Assembly (NCBI GenBank): GCA_963693365.1
Contig: CAVNZM010000002.1
Span: 16,802,001-16,866,000, forward strand
Length of the DNA: 64,000 bases
Reading direction: 5' to 3'
Origin: Amoebidium appalachense
Lineage: Eukaryota; Ichthyosporea
The number at the start of each line of letters is the position of its first letter. Positions within the stretch are counted from its first letter, which is position 1. Below are positions 1 through 12,027 of the stretch, in pieces. The notes beneath the pieces are model-generated. The model had not been told where the DNA came from and made no database searches. It was given only the letters and a program-made list of their open reading frames with translations. Position numbers and translations under genes: made by a program.

Positions 1-2047
1 GGAGCCGGACCAAATCGTTCCCGGGCACTTTTCACAGTTATTTCAACTCTTCGGCTGTTTTTGGTGCTATACGGGTGTTAAAACCCCGCAAAGCGTGCGG
101 GCCGGATGCTCTTCCTCCCGTGCTTTTCAAGGTTCTTTCTCCCGTGCTTCCGCCCCGTAATCGCGCAGAGTCCCCCCCGCCCCCGCCTTTTGCTGTCCTT
201 CTTAGTGAGTTTTTTCCCGGCTTTTTTCGAACTCGGGTTTATTCCAAATTCGTGGCTTGACACAATCGTTACGCCCGTTCGTAAGAAGGTATCGCAGGGG
301 GTCATTAACGACTTTCGTCCCGTCACACTTACCAACGTTTTTCGTCGGCTCTTCGAGGGTTGCATGCTTCGCGCCTTTAACACCGACGATTCTTTAAACG
401 CCGTGTTCCGTCTTTCTTCCCTTCAAGGGGGCTTTCGTCATGCCTATTCATGTTATACCCACAGCCTGTTACTCCATGAATCCATTACTTCTGGCTCTCC
501 GCACGTTGTCTTCATCGACCTTAAGAACGCCTACGACACCGTACCCACTGGTTTGTTATGGCATAAGCTGGCTATGCGGGGCTTACCAGCCCCCTTTGGC
601 CGTCTTCTGCAAGCGCTGTTCTATACCACTCGCGGACGAGCGGCGGTCAATGGAACATTAACGCCCGGTTTTTCTCGTTCTCGGGGTCTTCTGCAGGGGT
701 CCCTCCCGAGTCCGTTGTTGTTTGACGTTTTCATTGACGATTTAGCCTGCGCCCTCGAACCCTTTGGCCAACTACATACCCGCCGTGTACCGGGTCTTCT
801 TTTTGCGGACGATATTGTCCTTTGTTCCTTAACCGAAGGTGTCATGCACCAGATGCTTCGTCAGGTGGATCAATGGTGCACCGAGAATCTCATGACAGTC
901 GAAATTGCAAAGTGTGCTACTTTTTCGAAAAACGCTTCCTTTTGGCCGCTCTTCCTATTCCTGTTCAGAGCACCTATGACTTAGTCTATTTGGGTATTCC
1001 TTTTACTGCACTGGGTGTTGATTTCCGCAAGCTCCTCACGGCACGGATCGCTCGTGCGAAGGGTAAGCGAAGTTCACATCGTGTCAAATATGCTTCAACG
1101 GGACTCGTCTGTGATCCATCCTGCGAACCTTCTTCTCTTACTATAAAACTTTTTTACGGCCGACTTTCGAATATGGACTCCCGCTATTGGCCTGCGCCCC
1201 ACCTCGCGAGGCGGCTGTGGCGCTGAAAGAGTTCGACGATTTTCAGGGTACCGCGCTGCGCACTTTGCTTCGTACTCGGTTTGTGCCTCCCTTAATCCGT
1301 ATGTTAAACTTTGGATTGTCGTCTGCTGTTTGTCGTATGGAGGAATTGCCTCTTCGTTTTTGTTTTCATTTAGTTAGGATACCTGATGGTCACGCTCTTT
1401 ATGCTTTCTTTTCCCCCCTCCCTCCATCCCTCTTCCCCCCCGATTCACCAACGCTACTTCTGAATGTCCTCAGCCTACCCGGCCTCTTTCAACCTGATTC
1501 TGCCTCTCGCTATCTCACTCCCTCTTTCTTTTCTCTTCCTGTTTTTTCTGCCTTTTCGCGCTATTACCATACGCAGTATAAGTTTCTTTCTCGTTCTGAT
1601 AGCGAAATCAAAGGTAAAACTCAGTCGGCATGTGTTATGTTCCTTAGGCAACACTGTACTGATCATTATCGCTTTTTGGGAGCCTTGGCAGGATATATTT
1701 CTCCTGCTGTACGTATGGATACCACCCTAGTAGATAAGTCTGCTGTATGGTGCTCTGATCAAGTTGATATTGCCTGGGAAGTTGTGCAGTGGCGTTTTAA
1801 TTTTTGTTTTCATCGCCGCTGGTGCCACTTTTGTGCTGAACTTTTTAATCGCAAGCATGTTGATAGGTGTGAGTTTTTATGTCGCGTTTTACCTCTTTCC
1901 CTAGTACGGGTGTCTGCTACACTGGCTGGCAATGTGGCCACTTTAGACTTTTTGTTGAATTCTGTTGGTCGTCACATTGAGTATTTATATGATTTTCACA
2001 CAGTGTTCGGGTATCTCAGTATGCACTTGTTACTGGATAACTCGTGA
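1..2047 (+). pseudogene. Non-LTR retrotransposon (LINE) reverse transcriptase fragment, frameshifted
   Basis: The translation carries reverse transcriptase motifs in order. There is an RT0-like stretch 'KACGPDALPPVLFK' (about 90-135), 'FIDLKNAYDTVP' (about 510-546), 'GLLQGSLPSPLLFDVFIDDLA' (about 685-750, split here only by description) and the catalytic 'FADDIVL' (about 801-822). A 'YLGIPFTALGVDFRK' block follows at about 985-1032. These are typical of LINE-type RTs. The frame changes near 130, again between about 930 and 970, and again near 1150-1200. The copy is therefore not translatable as one protein and is called a decayed element. The 5' end, including any endonuclease, lies outside the window or is lost. 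The third segment (1187-2047) resembles the poorly conserved region after the RT domain and ends in a TGA. No promoter or intact ORF1 is visible. Confidence 0.85.
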
Positions 2048-2320
2048 AGTTTTTTGTTGTCTTCTCAGTATGCCGTGCATACTGCATATCTTTCCGTCGA
2101 ATAAATTCAGTCAAAAGAAGAAGAAAAAAATATACACATACAACCCGCCCCTGGATATAAAGTCTTGGAGGATCCGCGTGATGCGCTGGGACCCAATGAG
2201 AGACAGCTCAATTTAAGCCAAACCAATCGGGTTTGCATTTCGAACCCAGCTAGGACCTGCTCAGCGGCTCGGGAGTCGGAGCAGGCTGGCCTGGTGCATC
2301 ATCAAAAAAAAAAACGATCA
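2048..2320 (+). other. Probable 3' tail of the LINE and an A-tailed short element
   Basis: After the last LINE stop there is an A/AAG-rich stretch (about 2110-2132) that could be the element's 3' tail. It is followed by about 170 bp of complex sequence ending in CATCATC plus ten A residues (about 2298-2318). The A-rich ends suggest retroposed material. I see no coding potential and no clear pol III boxes. Confidence 0.3.
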
Positions 2321-2473
2321 CAACCCGGCGCAAACAGAAACTAATATCAAGCATGCAATAATTAATAAGGACGTCGGAGACTACGCAGGGCTGGAAGATG
2401 TTACTGTATTCCAGGGGTTCCCGACCAATTCGTGTCCTTGCTTTCTTTCTTTCTTTTTCTTACTTTTTTTTTG

Positions 2474-2522
<49 letters not shown>

Positions 2523-2530
2523 GGGGGGGG

Positions 2531-2567
<37 letters not shown>

Positions 2568-2760
2568 AGGGAGGGAGAGGCTGGGCTGGGGGAGAGGGGG
2601 GGGGGGAAAGGCGGGGAGGCCCTGTTCTTGGGGGGGGGGAGGGTGAGGGGGGCGGGGGGAGTTGAGAAGAGTGTTGAGAGGCTGGAGGGGCGGTGAGGGG
2701 GAAGGAGTGGAGTGCAGGGGGAGGGGGGAGGGGGGAGGTGGAGGGGGGTGGGGGGAGGTG
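2474..2760. repeat. (GT)n plus long G tract
   Basis: A (GT)n run of about 30 bp leads directly into an almost pure G tract (about 2506-2566), then G-rich purine sequence to about 2760. It is low complexity; the apparent poly-Gly/poly-Pro frames here are not genes. Confidence 0.95.
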
Positions 2761-3885
2761 ACCTACTGAGGTTGCACCAAGGAAACCCCGGTGGCGGTTA
2801 CACACCGACATACATCTAGATTGGGGAGCATGGAGGGAGCAGCTTTATACGAACGGTTAGCATGACCTGAGATTACAGTAATTGGACTCACAGTGTAGGT
2901 GAATGGGCAAAGAGGGTGAGATACTCGAGAGGAATGGACGATGGTGGTGGACAGCATAAGGCTGTGGACGGGCGAGTGGGGTACTACCGTAGCTACTCAG
3001 AAATTGCGGATTCCATGGAGGGTTGTGGAGCGATACGAGTGCGCGGAGGGAGGTCGGATTGGGGAATGCTCTGAGCTGCAAGCACACTGACATGGCCAAT
3101 AAAGTTTGCCATCACGGTTGATCCCTCTTACTGACGCTCTCACTTTGGCGGGCCTTAACCAAAGCCTGAATGCTTAATTGTGAAAACACACAAAGTGTAG
3201 TATATGTTGGAAGATGTAACCCCAGCGGAGGCATCTGTGGAAATAGCTCAGTATGAGGAGCAGGCTGGCGGTGGCGGAGGGGGAGGGAGGAGGGGGGGGG
3301 GGGGGGGGGGGGGAGGGGGGGGGGGGGGGGGAATATCATAGGACTCACGCACTGGCAAGTGATCAACGTCGTTAGGCCGAGTGCCTGAACCGACCCCCCC
3401 CCCCCCCCCCCCCCACCCACCCCACCTCCCCAATATCGTATATTTATTATGCAGAGGGAAAGCGATGCAGATCAACACTGTGTTGGGAGGTGAACCAAGG
3501 ACTATATGTTTGGTTTTTATTTTGGTACACCTATTCGTTGCAGTGTTCTTGTAACCACACCACGAGGGAGCAACACCTACGGTAACTCTTTGCCTGAACC
3601 GTGCCTGTAACATCCGAGTAACCGTCCTCCCCGGTTCCCTCCCTCCCTCCCTCCCTCCCTCCCCCCCCCCCCCCCCCCCCCCTCCCCCCCCCCTACTTCA
3701 ACCCATCCTCCTCCACATTCTTTCTCCAGGCGCTTCTATTTGCTCTCTCTCTTTTCACACCTGTTGCAAGCAAAGTGAACATAACCATTATCACCCGTAC
3801 ACACTTTTATCCACTGTGCTCTGTACGTTTTTTTTGTTAGCCTATGTACCTCACACCTGTTTTCGATAAAGCAGCCAAGAACGAT
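2761..3885. other. Intergenic, no gene recognised
   Basis: Mostly complex sequence broken by a G tract (about 3290-3332), a C tract (about 3393-3413) and a (CCCT)n/C tract (about 3637-3694). Short frames exist but none shows family resemblance, splice structure or codon bias. It lies downstream of the minus-strand membrane-protein gene and may include its 3' UTR. Confidence 0.6.
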
Positions 3886-4605
3886 TTATTTGCTTTTTTT
3901 GTCTTCTCTTTCCCTTTGCTTCTCAGCTTCTATTTCCTCTCTCAGTTTTGCCGCAACTGCCTCGGGCACCTTTGCGCTATTCAACAACAACTCCTTAATC
4001 TCTGCTTTAGTCAGCTCCTTTTTTGATGCCTGTACATGGGGTTTGCTTTCCCTGAATTTTGAATATACATGTGGTGCAAGGAAGGTAACAGCGGCAGCAA
4101 AGACCGTCAACAAAAACAAGCATTTGCTTGCTGTTGCAAGAGCACAATAACGAAAAACGTTTTCATCATTTCTCTTTATCCAATCAACACAGAAACCTAA
4201 ACAGACAATATTTTCAATCATATCCGAAAACAAGTAAAGAAGTGACAAAGGGAGCAAGCGAGGAGAGATGAGGAAAGAAGCAACCGCAACCATGTCCATA
4301 GACACGAAATCGAAACATTCGTGTGCAATAACATAGGCAGAGTCAGCAGGTTTCGGGAAAAAAAGGGTGAAGTTAACAGCTGTCCACGAGGATTTTATGC
4401 TGGCCGGGTCGTAGCCTCCCAATTTTGCGCAAAATCTGCTGAGAGCCCAACAGACGGTGGCGGCCACCAGCACACGAAGGAGGAGTGGGTTATCGTCTTC
4501 GGCTTCGTCTCCTTTTCCTCCCCTTGACTCTTGGTGTCTCGAAGCACTGGGCTCGGTTGTGACAGAGGCATTGGACGAGGAAGTGTGTTCGGTTTCTTGA
4601 CTCAT
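3886..4605 (-). CDS. Unrecognised multi-pass membrane protein with C-terminal KKXX-type signal
   Basis: An uninterrupted 239-codon frame starts at ATG (4603-4605) and stops at TAA (3886-3888). The first ~38 residues are Ser/Thr/Glu-rich and likely disordered. Hydrophobic segments follow at roughly residues 40-60, 102-125, 126-141 and 152-178, suggesting three or four membrane passes. The last ~55 residues are a highly charged, helix-forming tail (Lys/Glu-rich) ending in KKSK. That ending fits the dilysine KKXX retrieval signal of ER membrane proteins, so an ER location is inferred, not shown. The normal composition, in contrast to the repeats around it, supports a real gene. It has no introns, unlike the other genes here. 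I do not recognise the family and assign no function. Confidence 0.7.
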   Translation of the reverse strand: MSQETEHTSSSNASVTTEPSASRHQESRGGKGDEAEDDNPLLLRVLVAATVCWALSRFCAKLGGYDPASIKSSWTAVNFTLFFPKPADSAYVIAHECFDFVSMDMVAVASFLISPRLLPLSLLYLFSDMIENIVCLGFCVDWIKRNDENVFRYCALATASKCLFLLTVFAAAVTFLAPHVYSKFRESKPHVQASKKELTKAEIKELLLNSAKVPEAVAAKLREEIEAEKQREREDKKSK

Positions 4606-5690
4606 TCTTAAAGTTCAGGAAGAGCAAGTACGTGCGTGTGTGTGCGCGTGCGTTTGCGTGTGCATGCGTGTGTGTGTGTGGGTCTTTGTGTGTGCGTGTG
4701 TACACACGTGTGTGCGTGTGCGTGTGTGTCTGTGTGTGCGTGTGTGTGTGCGTGTGTGTGCGCGCGCGTGTGGGTACCCACGCGCTCTAACGCCACGCCC
4801 CGTCAAAACTTAGAAGACGAAAAATACCTTACCAAGCGGTGAATTTATGTGATAATAGATTTTTTTTACTCTGCTTTAGACCTGCCTTGCTTGTAAGATT
4901 TGCGTTTAGTGATGTTTTCTTCCCCAAAGCCACAGGCTGTGTGAGAGACTGCGAGTGCGAGAGCTGCTCTGTACAGACAGATGACTGAGCCTAGTCTCCA
5001 AGGCTATGTACCCACTGGCTTATGTAAGTGGCTGAGCACTACTACGTGTCGCCTGCGGCAACATACAAGGTATGTTGACTTGTATGTTGAGCTGCGCCGC
5101 AGGGAGACAGCACTCAAAGTGACTACTAGACTGAGCCGTGTCATCGCAAAGGAGGCAGTGACAACAAAACCATACATGCCATTCACATACCATTCATCCA
5201 ATTTAAGCGCCGTATTGGACAGTGAATTCGTAATTACATACCACATGGATACTTCAGTTCTGGACATCTTGCACGGGTGTTGCATGCTCAGTGTCGGTCT
5301 CAGTGTTGCATCTTTTGTCTGTTAGTTATATATAGGTAGGAGTTTCGCAAGAGGGTTTTTTGGTTCTATTGCCACTAGCATAGAGGCAAAATAAAAGGCT
5401 GTATGCAGGATAGGTGCTGGTTCTGTTTTTCTATTCCAGTATGCGCTGTTTTTGGTGAACTGTGGGCATGTGCAGGTTTCTTCTGCTGGAGTTCGGCACC
5501 CGTTTGCAGGCAAGGGATCAACATCATAATTCCGTTCTGTTGCTTAGCACGGGTCTTTCCCCTTGCTCCTCACTGCCTCGTCCGTATGCAATTTATGTGC
5601 CATCTATTGTATACCGGCTCTTTTGTGGTCCACGGTGCCTGTTTGTGTCATCTCCTGTGTCTTTCATCCACGTGCCCTTGTCTCTCTAGC
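4606..5690. other. Intergenic: (GT)n tract then unique sequence
   Basis: An interrupted (GT)n/(GC)n tract lies at about 4631-4775, directly upstream of the minus-strand membrane-protein start. About 900 bp of complex sequence follows with no recognisable exon. Confidence 0.6.
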
Positions 5691-5817
5691 TCCCTCCCTC
5701 CCTCCCTCCCTCCCTCCCTCCCTCCCTCCCTTCTCCCCTCCCCCCCTCTCCCCCCGTCCCCCTCTCTCACACCCTCCGTCTCTCTCTCTCTTTTTCTCTC
5801 TCTCTCGCTCTCTCTCT

Positions 5818-5864
<47 letters not shown>

Positions 5865-5950
5865 CCTCCCTCTCCCTTTCCCTCTCCCTCTCCCTCTCCC
5901 TGTCCCTGTCCCTGTCCCTGTCTCTCGCCTTCTGTCTCTGTGCGTCTCTG

Positions 5951-5982
<32 letters not shown>

Positions 5983-6100
5983 CCCCCCCCCCCCCCCCCC
6001 CCCCCCCTTCTCTTTCTCTTTCCCCTTTCTTATTCTCTCGGCCCCCTCTCCCTCCCCCTTCCCCCGCCTCTTTCTCTCTCTCCCTGTGTTTGTGGGTGGG
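5691..6100. repeat. (CCCT)n / (CT)n / C-tract block
   Basis: Tandem CCCT, then long CT runs, a (CCCTGT)n patch (about 5895-5922) and a pure C tract (about 5982-6007). The long Ser/Leu/Pro frames across it are artefacts of the repeat. Confidence 0.95.
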
Positions 6101-6597
6101 TGGTGAGCGTATATCTGTGTGTGTGTCTGCCTGGACGCGTCCGTTCGTGCCTGTGTGCATGTAGGCCTGCGCCCGCGTGCGTGTGTGTGCTTGTGGCTTG
6201 TGCCTGTGCCTGTGTGTGTGCGGATGCGGGTACGTGAGCGCGGGTGCGGGCAGGTGTGATCGCGTGTACGTGCCACCACGAACATGGGCCTACGCGTGTG
6301 CTTCTTCCTCACCAATGTTGTCTTAGCGCTGCACATCTGCCCGCCTCGAGGGCTTCTTGCACCATCTGAAGCACCCACATGTGTAAACAGCCACACATGC
6401 TCTCGTTCATGCACATATGCACACTCAACACAATCAAGCACACACCCCGACACCCAGCCACAAACTCACTGTCACTTACTTCACACGCCCACTCCCACAC
6501 TCAACTAACTTGAACTCTTGAGTATGCCTGCTTATCTCCGTGCTTGTAATAAAACTCTCTGCTCCAGTACTGCCTTACTATGGGCCTGGTTCCTTCT

Positions 6598-6629
<32 letters not shown>

Positions 6630-6925
6630 CCCCCCCCCCCCCCCCCCCCCCACCATCAACCACCAACTCCCAACCCCCCCCCCCACCCTGTCGTTGTTCT
6701 TTGCCTTATCGTCTACACACCCATCCTCATACCCCCCCCCCCCCCCCCCCCCCGGGTGTTTAGTGCCTGCACTGTGCTTTCTCTTCTATTCTAATATTAA
6801 TGCCCTTGTGACTGTATTTATCTCTGTGCTATGTGTGCAAATATCTCTCTTCTATTTTCTTACATCAGCCTCTGTGTCTACGCACTGCACCGTCCTCTCA
6901 TATGCCTTCGTGTTGCTCTGGGCAG

Positions 6926-6960
<35 letters not shown>

Positions 6961-7379
6961 TGGTCGCTCCCTGTATTCCCGCCCCTTCTCCTCCCAGGGG
7001 AGAATTTAATGGTGTGCCTGCACCAAACATAGATATCCACGTTTTTGACGTGTGAATTTGTTCCCCCCCCCCCCCCCCCTCCCCCCCCCCCCCCCCCCCC
7101 CCCCCCCACCTCCACTCCCCCAAGGGCACTACTCCCCTCCTCTCCCTCATTCCCCTTATTCTTGCCACTCACCTACCCACAAGCCATCCCACCTTCCTTA
7201 CACACTCTCCTCGATATATGCCTGCAACTTAGAAGTGCAAGGTGTTTGGACTTTTTCCCTATTACGTTACATGTAAATCTGTGTTGAGTTGAAATTATTT
7301 TGTATACACCATTTCTCTGCTCTAGGCTCTAGGTCTTCTTGTTGCAATGCCCCACCGTCCCCCCCTCCTCCGGGCTCCC

Positions 7380-7435
<56 letters not shown>

Positions 7436-7438
7436 CCA

Positions 7439-7488
<50 letters not shown>

Positions 7489-7574
7489 CACACACAACTT
7501 GCTGGGTGCCTGCACGTAAGACACGTTCTTGGGGTGCACTAATTTTCCCGCTAGCATGGCTTAGTGTTTGCATA
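6101..7574. other. C-tract and (CA)n rich intergenic DNA
   Basis: Long C tracts occur at about 6598-6651, 6732-6753, 6926-6960 and 7062-7107, and an interrupted (CA)n tract at about 7381-7495, with complex sequence between. No exon with family resemblance was found. Confidence 0.7.
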
Positions 7575-7912
7575 TATTTTTCTGTCTAGGCAAGTGTTTG
7601 GCTCCGTGTTCATGTGGTTCTGTGTTTATGTTGCTCTATCCTTGTGTGGCTGTGTTTTGTATTGCCCCGTGCTCATGTGGTTCTGTGTTTTTGTTGCTCT
7701 GTGCTTGTGTGGCTGTGTGTTTGTGTTGCTCTGTGCTTGTGTGGCTGTGTGTTTGTGTTGCTCTGTGCTTGTGTGGCTGTGTGTTTGTGTTGCTCCGTGC
7801 TCATGTGGCTCTGTGTTTGTGTTGCTCCGTGTTCATGTGGGTCTGTGAATGTGTTGCTCTGTGCTTGTGTGGCTGTGTGTTTTTGTTGCTCTGTGCTTGT
7901 GTGGCTTCCCTC
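7575..7912 (+). repeat. 32-bp minisatellite
   Basis: About nine degenerate copies of a 32-bp unit, roughly GTTGCTCTGTGCTTGTGTGG followed by CTGTGTGTTTGT. The 32-nt period moves through all three frames, which gives Cys/Val/Leu-rich open frames in each; these are not genes. Confidence 0.85.
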
Positions 7913-8720
7913 ATCCGCCCTCTTAAGCGTTCTTTTTTTGCCTCTCATTGCACATTGGTCTGAGCCATTGCACATTGGTCTGAGCCTGCATGGGGCCTTA
8001 TGTTTAGAGGGCCCCGGCTCCTTTCTTCCCCTTTCCCCCCTACAGACTTGTCGGTCAGCTCTTGTACAGCACCAGGCAGAATGTTCATCTCTACCTTCCC
8101 CCCCCCTCCCCCCCCGCACCCCCCCCCCCTCCCCCACCATGTTATCCAAAAACAACAAAAAAATTTGTGATATGCGGCCTTTTGTACCCAACCGTTCATG
8201 CACCCTATTCCCTGCTCTGCCACTATGTATCTCTGTGCTCTTTGCTGCTCGAATATTTGTGTCTTTCCCCCCCCTCCCCCCCCCCCCCCCCCCCCCCCCC
8301 CCCACTGTGCGCCCTACTTTAGGTCGCATACTTGAATGTTTGTTTTCGCATACCAGTGTGTGTCTCCTGATGTAGTTGTACTTCGTTATGTTTGCCGCAT
8401 TCTAATCCCCCCCCCCCCCCCCCTTCCTCCCTGCCCGGGGTCCCCGTTAACCCATACACCCACCTTTCCCTATTGCGAAGTCTTTCTCTTGTTATCTGCT
8501 ATTTCCTTGGTTCTTTTCTTAGACTGAATATCGGGTTAGGCACTCACCCCTCATCCCTCTGCCGTTGTTCATGTTTATTCGTTTTCTGCGTTGCCGTGTG
8601 CCCAATTTTCTTGGTTTCTTTTTTTTTGTTTCCTTTGTTTCTTTGGGTTTTTTGATGCCTGTGCCTTCATGTTTACCACTCTCTGCATAAATTATTCCCC
8701 CCCCCCCCCCCCCCCCCCTC
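7913..8720 (+). other. Short direct duplication and C tracts, no gene
   Basis: A ~20-bp unit containing CATTGCACATTGGTCTGAGC is directly duplicated at about 7947-7987. C tracts follow at about 8098-8133, 8268-8303, 8407-8423 and 8697-8718. At about 8385-8408 a degenerate copy of the dispersed-element 3' end (…CCGCATTCTAAT then C tract) is visible. Confidence 0.6.
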
Positions 8721-10076
8721 CTCATCGTGTATGCGTACTTCGTACTGTGTTCCGCATTCAAACCCCCCCTGTCTTCTTTCAGAGGTGTCCTTTCAGGACA
8801 GACCACTGTGTGGAGACATCTTTACTTCCATGCAACCGGGCATGGTTGCTCTGTGTCGTGCATCTGTAAGCACATACGCGTTTGTCGCTGCACTGCATTA
8901 GTTTGCACATACATCTTCACCGTTTTGCTCACCTTGCTTGCATAAGCAACCCTGCTCGTCTTTGATCAAGACGGGTTGACCCACCCAAGTTCAGTTGATG
9001 CTGCTGTCTGAGTTGGAGCGTCGTATATACGCGGGCTAAGGGGTCGAAACTCAGACGCAATTGATGACTTGGGCCCTCCCTGAGGATGGGCTCTGCTTAT
9101 GACGCATACTGTGCGCATGGCTGATGCTGCATACTTGAATGTTTGCCTTTGCATGTGTCCTGCACCATGCTTCTCATCGTGTATGCGTACTTCGTACTGT
9201 GTTCCGCATTCAAACCCCCCCTGTCTTCTTTCAGAGGTGTCCTTTCAGGACAGACCACTGTGTGGAGACATCTTTACTTCCATGCAACCGGGCATGGTTG
9301 CTCTGTGTCGTGCATCTGTAAGCACATACGCGTTTGTCGCTGCACTGCATTAGTTTGCACATACATCTTCACCGTTTTGCTCACCTTGCTTGCATAAGCA
9401 ACCCTGCTCGTCTTTGATCAAGACGGGTTGACCCACCCAAGTTCAGTTGATGCTGCTGTCTGAGTTGGAGCGTCGTATATACGCGGGCTAAGGGGTCGAA
9501 ACTCAGACGCAATTGATGACTTGGGCCCTCCCTGAGGATGGGCTCTGCTTATGACGCATACTGTGCGCATGGCTGATGCTGCATACTTGAATGTTTGCCT
9601 TTGCATGTGTCCTGCACCATGCTTCTCATCGTGTATGCGTACTTCGTACTGTGTTCCGCATTCAAACCCCCCCTGTCTTCTTTCAGAGGTGTCCTTTCAG
9701 GACAGACCACTGTGTGGAGACATCTTTACTTCCATGCAACCGGGCATGGTTGCTCTGTGTCGTGCATCTGTAAGCACATACGCGTTTGTCGCTGCACTGC
9801 ATTAGTTTGCACATACATCTTCACCGTTTTGCTCACCTTGCTTGCATAAGCAACCCTGCTCGTCTTTGATCAAGACGGGTTGACCCACCCAAGTTCAGTT
9901 GATGCTGCTGTCTGAGTTGGAGCGTCGTATATACGCGGGCTAAGGGGTCGAAACTCAGACGCAATTGATGACTTGGGCCCTCCCTGAGGATGGGCTCTGC
10001 TTATGACGCATACTGTGCGCATGGCTGATGCTGCATACTTGAATGTTTGCCTTTGCATGTGTCCTGCACCATGCTT
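8721..10076 (+). repeat. 452-bp unit, three tandem copies with embedded exon-like segment
   Basis: Units start at 8721, 9173 and 9625 with an exact 452-bp period, and by eye the copies are identical. Each unit contains the 3' end of a dispersed element (…ACTTCGTACTGTGTTCCGCA then TTCAAACCCCCC). This is followed by a pyrimidine stretch and CAG (acceptor-like), an 83-bp stretch open in all three frames (8783-8865, 9235-9317, 9687-9769) and GTAAGC (donor-like). The remainder is the 5' part of the element. A fourth unit begins at 10077 and is interrupted. The lack of divergence means recent duplication or an assembly artefact. Three 83-bp exons would total 249 nt, but I cannot link them to a gene. 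Confidence 0.85.
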
Positions 10077-10126
10077 CTCATCGTGTATGCGTACTTCGTA
10101 CTGTGTTCCGCATTCAAACCCCCTCC

Positions 10127-10157
<31 letters not shown>

Positions 10158-10187
10158 ACATACACACACACCACGCACACACAAACA

Positions 10188-10284
<97 letters not shown>

Positions 10285-11318
10285 CACGCACAAACACATA
10301 CACACATACACAACACACACAACACCCCACCTCCCCCAGGTCTTTATACATGTAGTTGTGTTGTCGTCGTTATAGTGTGGGTTTTTGCCCCGTTTAACTT
10401 TTTAAATTCATGTGATATTGTTGCGTTGCACCTCTCCCCTCACTCTTTGGCCATGACGGGGTGACTCGCCTATTGCCAAATCGAAGCACAGGATGGGTTG
10501 GGAACCAGGCATTAGATGTTGAAGAGTCGATACCCATTCGTTTGTGAAGGCATGGGAACCTCCTGGATGATGGGCTCTCTTCAAGTGTCTTCTGCCTGCA
10601 CAAATGATTTGGTTTCTGTTTTTTTGTCTTGTTTTAGTGGTTTTTTTTTATGTCCTTGCCTCCGGATTTGCCACTCTCTAATTCATACCTTCTCCCCCCC
10701 TCCCCTCCCCCCCCCCCCCCCCTCCCCCTCCTCCCTCCCCCCCCCTCTCAGTGTGTGTGGGGTGAACGAGTTGAATCGCTAGCATTATGGATGACTCCCC
10801 CCCCCCCCCCCCCCCGGGCCAGGATTGGCGTTCCATATTCTTTTTTTTTTTTTTTTTTTTTGTATATCTGCATCATGTTTTGCCTCGTGATTTCCTGCTT
10901 CATACTGTGCCGCACACTCAAACCCATTCCCTTCCCGTGTGTCCCCACACACTCAAACACATGTTCGCACACACGTGTACGCATTCACACACACATCAAC
11001 ACGCAAACACACACACACACACTGACACTCACACACACTTACACACTCACACTCACACACACACTCACACTCACACTCACACACACGTACACAAAATCAC
11101 TCACTTACACACTCACACTCACTCACTCACTCACATAGACATACACACCACCCTTCACCTCCCCACCCTTCTCCGCTGGGGTGCAATGGTAGCTGCTTCA
11201 AGCCCAGTTGTGGATGCTTATTCCTTTTCATTCTTAAAATCATTTTCCCCTTTTCTAAACACCCGTGGAAAACTGCCCCGTGGATGCCCCCCCCCCCCCT
11301 CCCCCCCCCCTCCCCCCC
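10077..11318 (+). other. Fourth repeat unit interrupted by C/CA tracts and a diverged element copy
   Basis: The fourth 452-bp unit is intact to about 10121, then runs into a C tract and ~170 bp of (CA)n (about 10143-10320). At about 10450-10605 lies a diverged element copy ending in the block TGGGCTCTCTTCAAGTGTCT and TCTGCCTGCAC, also found inverted at 55815-55985. More C tracts, a T tract (about 10841-10861) and (CA)n (about 10980-11150) follow. No gene is seen. Confidence 0.7.
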
Positions 11319-11686
11319 GTGCATCTGTAAGCACATACGCGTTTTTCGCTGCACTGCATTAGTTTGCACACACATCTTCACCGTTCTGCTCACCTTGCTT
11401 GCATAAGCAACCCTGCTCGTCTTTGATCAAGACGGGTTGACCCACCCAAGTTCAGTTGATGCTGCTGTCTGAGTTGGAGCGTCGTATATACGCGGGCTAA
11501 GGGGTCGAAACTCAGACGCAATTGATGACTTGGGCCCTCCCTGAGGATGGGCTCTGCTTATGACGCATACTGTGCGCATGGCTGATGTTGCACACTTGAA
11601 TGTTTGCCTTTGCATGTGTCCTGCACCATGCTTCTCATCGTGTATGTGTACTTCGTACTGTGTTCCGCATTCAAACCCCCCCCCCC

Positions 11687-11717
<31 letters not shown>

Positions 11718-11722
11718 ACATA
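11319..11722 (+). repeat. Diverged remainder of the 452-bp unit ending in C tract and (CA)n
   Basis: The sequence resumes the unit at the donor-like GTGCATCTGTAAGCAC and continues, a few substitutions diverged, to …CATTCAAA (about 11676). A C tract (about 11677-11703) and (CA)n then follow. The 5' half of the exon-like segment is missing. Confidence 0.8.
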
Positions 11723-11981
11723 CACACCTTAAACAAAATTTTAGTTAAAAAAAATATCTGACGCGCACACACGCGCGTGCGCACCCACACCCACACACGC
11801 GCGCGCGCACGGGGGTAAATACATGTACACACCGTACCCGTGCCGTTCCATTCTATCTTTATTCCTCCTGTCTATTTCACCATATCACATTCCTTTCTCT
11901 CTCCTTCTGCCCTCTCAATCCCTGTTGCCAAAAATCTATCCTCTCCACACGTTTTGCCTTCCCCCCTCCTCCCTCTCCCTC

Positions 11982-12027
<46 letters not shown>

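Noticed and set aside
2240-2290. tRNA gene or tRNA-derived SINE (TTCGAACC-like word)
   Set aside because: The word does not fit the B box fully and no A box or cloverleaf could be drawn.
5403-6453. Long Ser/Leu/Pro and Arg/Glu-rich frames
   Set aside because: Created by (CT)n, (CCCT)n and C tracts on one strand and the complement on the other.
9060-9100. C/D snoRNA inside the 452-bp unit (TGATGAC…CTGA)
   Set aside because: The boxes are only ~17 nt apart and there is no terminal stem, so it does not fit a snoRNA.
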